A DNA stretch of 64,000 nucleotides, taken from positions 72,079,312 through 72,143,311 of the forward strand of contig CM057826.1 in NCBI GenBank assembly GCA_030068075.1, read 5' to 3'. The position numbers and the translations under genes were made by a program. The stretch is from Paguma larvata. Taxonomy: Eukaryota > Chordata > Mammalia > Carnivora > Viverridae. Positions 58,796 to 64,000 of this stretch are shown piece after piece (positions within the stretch are counted from its first letter, which is position 1; each line of letters opens with the position of its first letter). The notes under the pieces are model-generated. The model searched no databases and was not told the origin of the DNA. It saw nothing but the letters and a program-made list of their open reading frames with translations.

Positions 58796-61700
58796 TCATG
58801 AAAGAGTAAAAAGATTACAGTTGAAATAAAAATAATTGATCTGAAAAAATATTTCTTACATATTAAGAGTATGGCAACAGGGGACTCACAAGCAGGAGAC
58901 TTATCATCAGTGCAGAGGCATAAAAAATACCACAGTCACTTGGACGTGCGTGTGTGTGTGTGTGTTTGGGGGTACTGGGGAGGAGCAGGAGTATTCTCAG
59001 TATGTAGGTAACTTCCTTCCCTTTTGAAAAAAAAATGTATTCAACTAATCTTTATTGGATACTTGGCATTGTTTTAGGCCCAGGGGATCCAAGAATGGAC
59101 AAGACAGACAAGTCTTTTCTCTCAAGGAACCAAGGAACTTATATTCTTGACAGTACATCTCGAGAAAGACAGAAGTAGGGATAACATTTCAACGCAATGG
59201 ACACGAGACAGAAATTTCTTCCTCGAGTGATGACTACACAGACGGAATTCAGACTTCCTCCCCTGACCCATATAAGCAATTTCATAAAGAACGGCTAGCT
59301 GTTGAGACTATTTTACTCACTGCAATACACAATAGGTTAGGCATACTATAATGACTGTTGTATAATGATGTCACAATGGTTACATAAGATTATTTTTAAA
59401 AACCTGGGGGAGAAATGGTCTGGCAGATCAACATTTAGAAAGGAAAAAAATTGGAAAAACGATTCCCATCTTGTTTACATTTCAAAGTTACTTAGAACAT
59501 TTTCATATATCCCAGAATTAATTCTACTAATATATACATGATGATATCTTTGGATTTCACTATATTTGAACACACCTCAAAGAAAAGAAAGCTTTACCAG
59601 TCCATGATGTCCTGAACTGACTACCACAATAAAGTGACAAGATCTTTCTTTAATTAATGTTCTCCTTCAAAACAGAGTGTTTCATGGGTTTACATATTTC
59701 TGTCCTGTATAAAGTTCTTAACTACAATAAATAGGTTCTGGAAGGTTTACCTCTTTTAAAAGCAAGGAAACTACCTTGGATTCACATATTTTTTGTATAC
59801 TTTTTTGGACAACTGACATTTTTGAACTTTGGGGAATACATGTTGAAAAAAGAAGGGAAGTAGAAATAAATGATACGCAGTCTTCCAATAAACTTGGAGT
59901 CCCTCACCAGAAGCAGACTTGAAAGCATTAAAAGAGGGCTAGATTTGGCTTTTATTTGCTTCAGTGGTGCTTCAAATCTCTTTGGCTATTGTAGAAGGTT
60001 TTAAGGTCATCACAAACCAAAGTGAAAAGGGAATATTGTGGGCTGTAACTGTATGAAATACCTTGTTTATCTCAACTGACTCCTGCCATAATTGATTGAG
60101 GGACTAAAAGTCCCCTTACACCTAACCGCCACAGGCTTCTCAGGCCCAGGCTTACTGTGCTGATTAAATAAATGATAGGTATCAGACAGAACATTATATA
60201 CCTCTGGCAGAGTCAAAGAATTCATGTTGAGTAAGATACATTTTTTACCCTCAGCTCTAAGCTATTTAAGGCAGGAACTTAATTTCCTTACCCTTGAGCA
60301 TAGTTTTTTCCGTTTTGTATTATGGAGTGGTTATGAGAGCACGAAAACAATACAGAGACTATTTGTTAACTTCTAAACTTGCTTGACCCCACTACAGTCA
60401 CCTCTTTAATACTCGCATTTACCCAGGCTACCAATCTATCTTCCTTCTTACAGCTCCCGTGTCTGCCTTTGAAGTCTGAGGCAAGTGGATGAAACTACGA
60501 CAGTAAAATATCTGTGAACACTGCTGTAGCATTTATGAAAAATACATTAAGGAGATAAAATAAATATTTTAATGTGTCCAAAATGGGGAAGCTAAATATT
60601 ATAACTAATAACATCAATTACGGAGATAGTGAGGTAAACAGATAATTTGCATTTTCATAGCAAAATGTTCATTCAGTTGAAAGCAAATGATTTAACCATA
60701 GTTCAGTATGGCTTAGAGCATGAGATAATTTTGACTTCCACAAACCGTAAAAGCCGAAATATTTTAGTGATATTTTCCAGCGTGTATTTAACTTGGTGTC
60801 AGTTTTTGTTGAGAGTGTATTGTTTTCTTTTGTATTTTATTTTCAAATTAAAACACTTAAGAATGATCAAGTTTGGTTATAAATAAAATTATTAAATAAG
60901 GGTGCTAAAGTGTTAATCTTGTGTACATCTGAGATCTATGAAAGGAAGTACTCCGATCTCTCGGAAACATCATTTGCCCTTTGTAAATCGATGTTGCCAT
61001 GGTAAATGTTTTCATTTAACACTGGATTCGTGGAGGGTGGGAGTATGACACAATGCACAGCAGAAATGTACCGGCTATTTTTATATACCTTCCTCCCTAA
61101 AAATGCACTGAGGTTTGTTGGATGAGGTGACTTTTGCAGGTGAGGACAAAGCTATTCCTTTAATACGGACCTTAGATTTGTCCCTTTATATATGATTAAG
61201 TAGAATACATTATCTGTGAAAAGCAATCTGTGCCTTGAAAGAGTGTGTTCTGCACTTTTGCTGAAAGAATGCAACATTCATGTGGAATGGTTCCAAATGC
61301 TCTACTTGAATAGGGTTATTGAAATATTAATTCAGACTACATAAATCTGAAAATAAGTGAAACAAAGAGGATTTTTCTGGTAGCTAATAAGTGCAAAGAG
61401 AATCACTTTTCTTGCTAATGTGGAAAGATATGCATGACTGCCTTCGACAAATATCTTCAGACCAACTAAAACAGAAGAATGACCCCCTACAAATCTGGCT
61501 CTATTTGTTTCTAAACGTGTACCAATTTCCTAAATTCTTTAATTAATCAGGCTCTCTTAATAGCCCTGTTGCAAAGCAGAGGAATAGGAATTAAAAATTT
61601 ATCAATTAGAGGCACTGTGTGGAAAACCCCTCTAGAGATTTCTAGAACATTAGGGTTTATATCAGAAAGGAAGATCTTTTGTTGTTGTTGTTCTATATTC

Positions 61701-62104
61701 TTTTCATCAGTGATATTGCTTATTTCTTTATTAATTTTTAACAATTACAAAATAAAAGATGGTCTTTTTAATGGTACAACAACTTTGATATATACTAAAA
61801 AATCTGCTGCCATTGTCCTTCATTGCTAACTTCTCCAAGGGAACCTATGTTTACAGCTTAATGTACCTCCTTCCAACTTTCTCCATGCTTGTACGAAAAT
61901 ATATAACCACACACACACATTCAGGGAGTTGTTATTATTTATTTTTATTAAGATGGGATCATACTCTGCATATGACTACAGTTTGCTTCTCTCACTCAAC
62001 ACACAACGAGAATACTTGTAGGGCAACACACGTAGACCTCTCTGTCTTTCACTTACTGCATAATATTCTGCAGAATGATATTCCACGATTTGTTGCTAGA
62101 TGGA
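58796..62104. other. PAM intron, no securely recognised feature
   Basis: Simple TG repeat at 58948-58963, a possible L2 scrap at 59035-59150, and an L1-like scrap at 61930-62100. Otherwise nothing recognised. Confidence 0.4.
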
Positions 62105-62340
62105 GTACAGACGGTAGGAATAAAGGGTGCAAGGAGGCCAGTGAGGAGAGCTACTATAATAATCCAGGAAAGAGATACTGGTACACGGGCCAGAGTGGGA
62201 GAGAAGGGTGTGGTGAGCAAGGGACTGTATTCTGGATATATTTGGAAGGTAGAATCAGCAGGGAGTTGCTGGCATATTGTCCACGGGGTGTGAGAAGGAG
62301 GAACCAAGAAAGGCTCCAGTGTCTTTCTAGTTCCTAGAGG
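62105..62340 (+). repeat. Ancient L2-like repeat fragment
   Basis: 'aataatccaggaaagagata', 'ctggatatatttggaaggta' and 'gaatcagcagggagttgctg' recall the family at 47690. The 174-codon ORF crossing it (61813-62337) is taken as chance. Confidence 0.35.
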
Positions 62341-62594
62341 AACTATGTAACACAGGCACTGCTGTTCAAAGAGATGGAGGAGACTGAAACGCAGTATTCC
62401 AAATAAGAAAACGCTTATTTATGATCATTTAACTCATGAACTAATAGGTAACTAAAGAACACAGATCAAAAAGCTGTTAACCTTGCATTGGTATTTTTAT
62501 TCTTTATGTTCTAGAAGGCAGAAGACACATTTCATGAGACGTCATAGGTTAAATCCATTTATTAGCCTAAATGGCATATGCAATAGTTTTCGAT

Positions 62595-62794
62595 CAGGGA
62601 TCAGGAAACTACAAGTGGCTGCCTGTTTTAGTAAATAATTTTTTTTTTTTTTTTTTTTTACTGGAACATAGTCAAGCCATTCATTTACATATTGCCTAGA
62701 GCAGCTTTCTAACTACAGTAGTTACAACCGGGACCACAAGGCAGCAAGCTGAAAATATTTACTGACACTCTAAGAAATAATTTGCTAATCTCTG
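62595..62794 (-). mobile_element. Non-autonomous hAT-type DNA transposon
   Basis: 200 bp bounded by cagggatcag...tttgctaatctctg, an imperfect terminal inverted repeat of the CAGGGGT type. Flanks ttttcgat (62587-62594) and atttagat (62795-62802) agree at 6 of 8 bases, which fits an 8-bp hAT target duplication. Inside are 'gtggctgcctgttttagtaa' and 'ggaacatagtcaagccattc', as in a common mammalian MITE. A T-run at about 62639-62659 has expanded within it. Confidence 0.75.
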
Positions 62795-62802
62795 ATTTAG
62801 AT

Positions 62803-63149
62803 TTAGAGAGGGGTAAGTCAAAACTGTGTAAAACTGAACTAGGCTGATTACAATGTGTCTCTTCACAGCCAGGTGATCAGAAATACCTTATCAGAATTCA
62901 GATTAGCACCATTTCCTCTGGATGGACATGAGAAAATACAAGAAAAAAGTTACTCAAGGATTTAGGATGGAACTAGTGATCTATATTTAGTTTATTTGAC
63001 AAAAGAAAGCTTTTATTGTATAATATGTGTAATCAAAAGTATATGTGTCTGTGTATACACATATGCCCACATAAAAATATATATATAAACATTCCCTGGA
63101 AATATATATAGACCACTAACAGGTTTATGAAATAAACATGGTCTCAGAT
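62803..63149. other. PAM intron, AT-rich
   Basis: Short TG/TA alternations near 63040-63090, otherwise nothing recognised. Confidence 0.5.
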
Positions 63150-63335
63150 GCAAATAAATCTGTATTTAAATCCTTGTTCTCCTATTTACCGGCTATTTAG
63201 CTGTGAGTTCCAATACCTCATATAAATATAGGAATACTAGTACCGTGAATGCAAAGTTTTTATGAAAATTAATAAGACAATGCTTATATAGTGCCTGATA
63301 CAATGGTATTACATAATAAGCACTCAATAAATATA
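63150..63335 (-). repeat. MIR SINE, reverse
   Basis: 'aaatccttgttctcctattt', 'accggctatttagctgtgag', 'taataagacaatgcttatat' and 'taagcactcaataaatatat' follow the MIR complement. Confidence 0.65.
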
Positions 63336-63515
63336 TTCTCCCCTTTAAAAAATTTACTAGAATAAAAAACAAAAAGAACTCAAAATCTTATTGAGAAAAT
63401 AGGTGATCATAAGGGAGTCTCTTAGACTGTAGTTACTTTTTAAAATATTTTCTTTAAATATCATACTGATATAAAAATATCAAAAAATAATTGAAAATAA
63501 AAAGTCCCCTGTTTT

Positions 63516-63729
63516 TTTTTTAATTTTTTAACATTTATTTATTTTTGAGAGACATAGAGACAGAGCGTGAGCAGGGGAAGGGCAGAGAGAGGGAGACACA
63601 GATTCAAAACAGGCTCCAGGCTCCCAGCCGTCAGCACAGAGCCTGATGCAGGGCTCGAAATCATAGACCGTGAGATCATGACCTGAGCCGAAGTCGGACA
63701 CCCAACCGACTGAGCCACCCAGGCACCCC
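63516..63729 (-). repeat. SINEC, full length, young
   Basis: Reverse CAN-SINE with little decay, ending 'ccgactgagccacccaggca'. A perfect 16-bp duplication (aaaagtcccctgtttt) lies at 63500-63515 and 63730-63745, with a canonical TTTT/AA nick site. Good candidate for presence/absence variation. Confidence 0.97.
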
Positions 63730-64000
63730 AAAAGTCCCCTGTTTTAATAAAGAAAGAAAACACAAAGAGCTTGGTGTGTATCTGCAGCTCTGAACCCAGA
63801 CTCGTGACGTGGTGAGATTACTCTCACAGACAAAAGCACTGTTGACAGTTCAACTGTGTCTTTCCTAAGTGGACATTATACAGGTTTTAGTAAAAATAAA
63901 GAGGAAGCATCATGATTTAAACTTAAACAATCAGCAGTGAACAACATATGACTTTAATTTGCAGTTTACAAGATACATTTAATGTTTTTGTATTCTATCT

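Larger units (their letters stand above)
1..64000 (-). other. PAM: PAM gene interior (four exons and their introns)
   Basis: Four separate exons on the minus strand encode consecutive pieces of the PHM domain of peptidylglycine alpha-amidating monooxygenase, a secretory-granule enzyme that amidates the C-terminus of neuropeptides and hormones. Transcription runs from high to low coordinates. The exon encoding the start codon and signal peptide, and the exons after the one at 7674, were looked for by translated sequence and not found, so both gene ends lie outside. The introns between the exons are 28299-39173, 9248-28210 and 7758-9161. No promoter or CpG island is visible. Confidence 0.95.

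Noticed and set aside
39232..64000. Upstream PAM exon (signal peptide and propeptide)
   Set aside because: I looked for its expected translation on the minus strand and did not find it; the intron most likely runs beyond the window.
1..64000. CRISPR array, operon, phage or other microbial system
   Set aside because: Spliced exons, SINEs and LINEs show a mammalian intron, and there are no regularly spaced repeats or compact gene clusters.

Overview
The window is mammalian nuclear DNA lying inside one gene, read on the minus strand: PAM (peptidylglycine alpha-amidating monooxygenase). Four internal coding exons are recognisable at 39174-39231, 28211-28298, 9162-9247 and 7674-7757 (this is transcript order). 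Each has consensus splice sites, the exon phases join without a break, and the translation matches a continuous part of the PHM (hydroxylating) half of PAM. They carry the three histidines of one copper site. All other sequence is intron: at least 24.8 kb upstream of the first of these exons, then introns of 10,875, 18,963 and 1,404 bp, and at least 7.7 kb downstream of the last. No complete host gene, RNA gene, CRISPR array or bacterial feature is present.

The repeats point to a carnivore, most likely a cat or close relative. There are 13 copies of a tRNA-derived SINE with a CT-rich middle and A-rich tail (CAN-SINE/SINEC), several very young-looking, plus L1 elements with a carnivore-type 3' end and an old layer of MIR, L2 and hAT-type DNA transposon copies. 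The species cannot be fixed from this sequence alone.

The outstanding element is a full-length L1 on the plus strand at 13230-19025, antisense to PAM within the 18.96-kb intron. It has a short 5' UTR with a YY1-like site near its first base, an intact ORF1 (297 aa) and an intact ORF2 (up to 1321 aa) with endonuclease, reverse transcriptase and Cys-rich residues in place. A perfect 13-bp target-site duplication encloses it. Its end is unusual: after its own poly(A) come three short non-L1 segments, each with a polyadenylation-signal hexamer and its own A-tract, all inside the duplication. This looks like serial 3' transduction.

Region by region: 1-7673 is the downstream intron with L2, MIR, SINEC and L1 fragments; 7674-9247 holds two PAM exons; 9248-28210 is the L1-bearing intron, which also holds a truncated, broken L1 (25972-27589) with a SINEC nested inside it; 28299-39173 is repeat-poor intron; 39232-64000 is intron with many SINE, MIR, L1 and L2 fragments and a roughly 420-bp purine tract (49365-49784) attached to a SINEC head. 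PAM is the only host gene seen. The L1 ORFs form their own bicistronic unit that supplies the machinery likely used by the SINEs.
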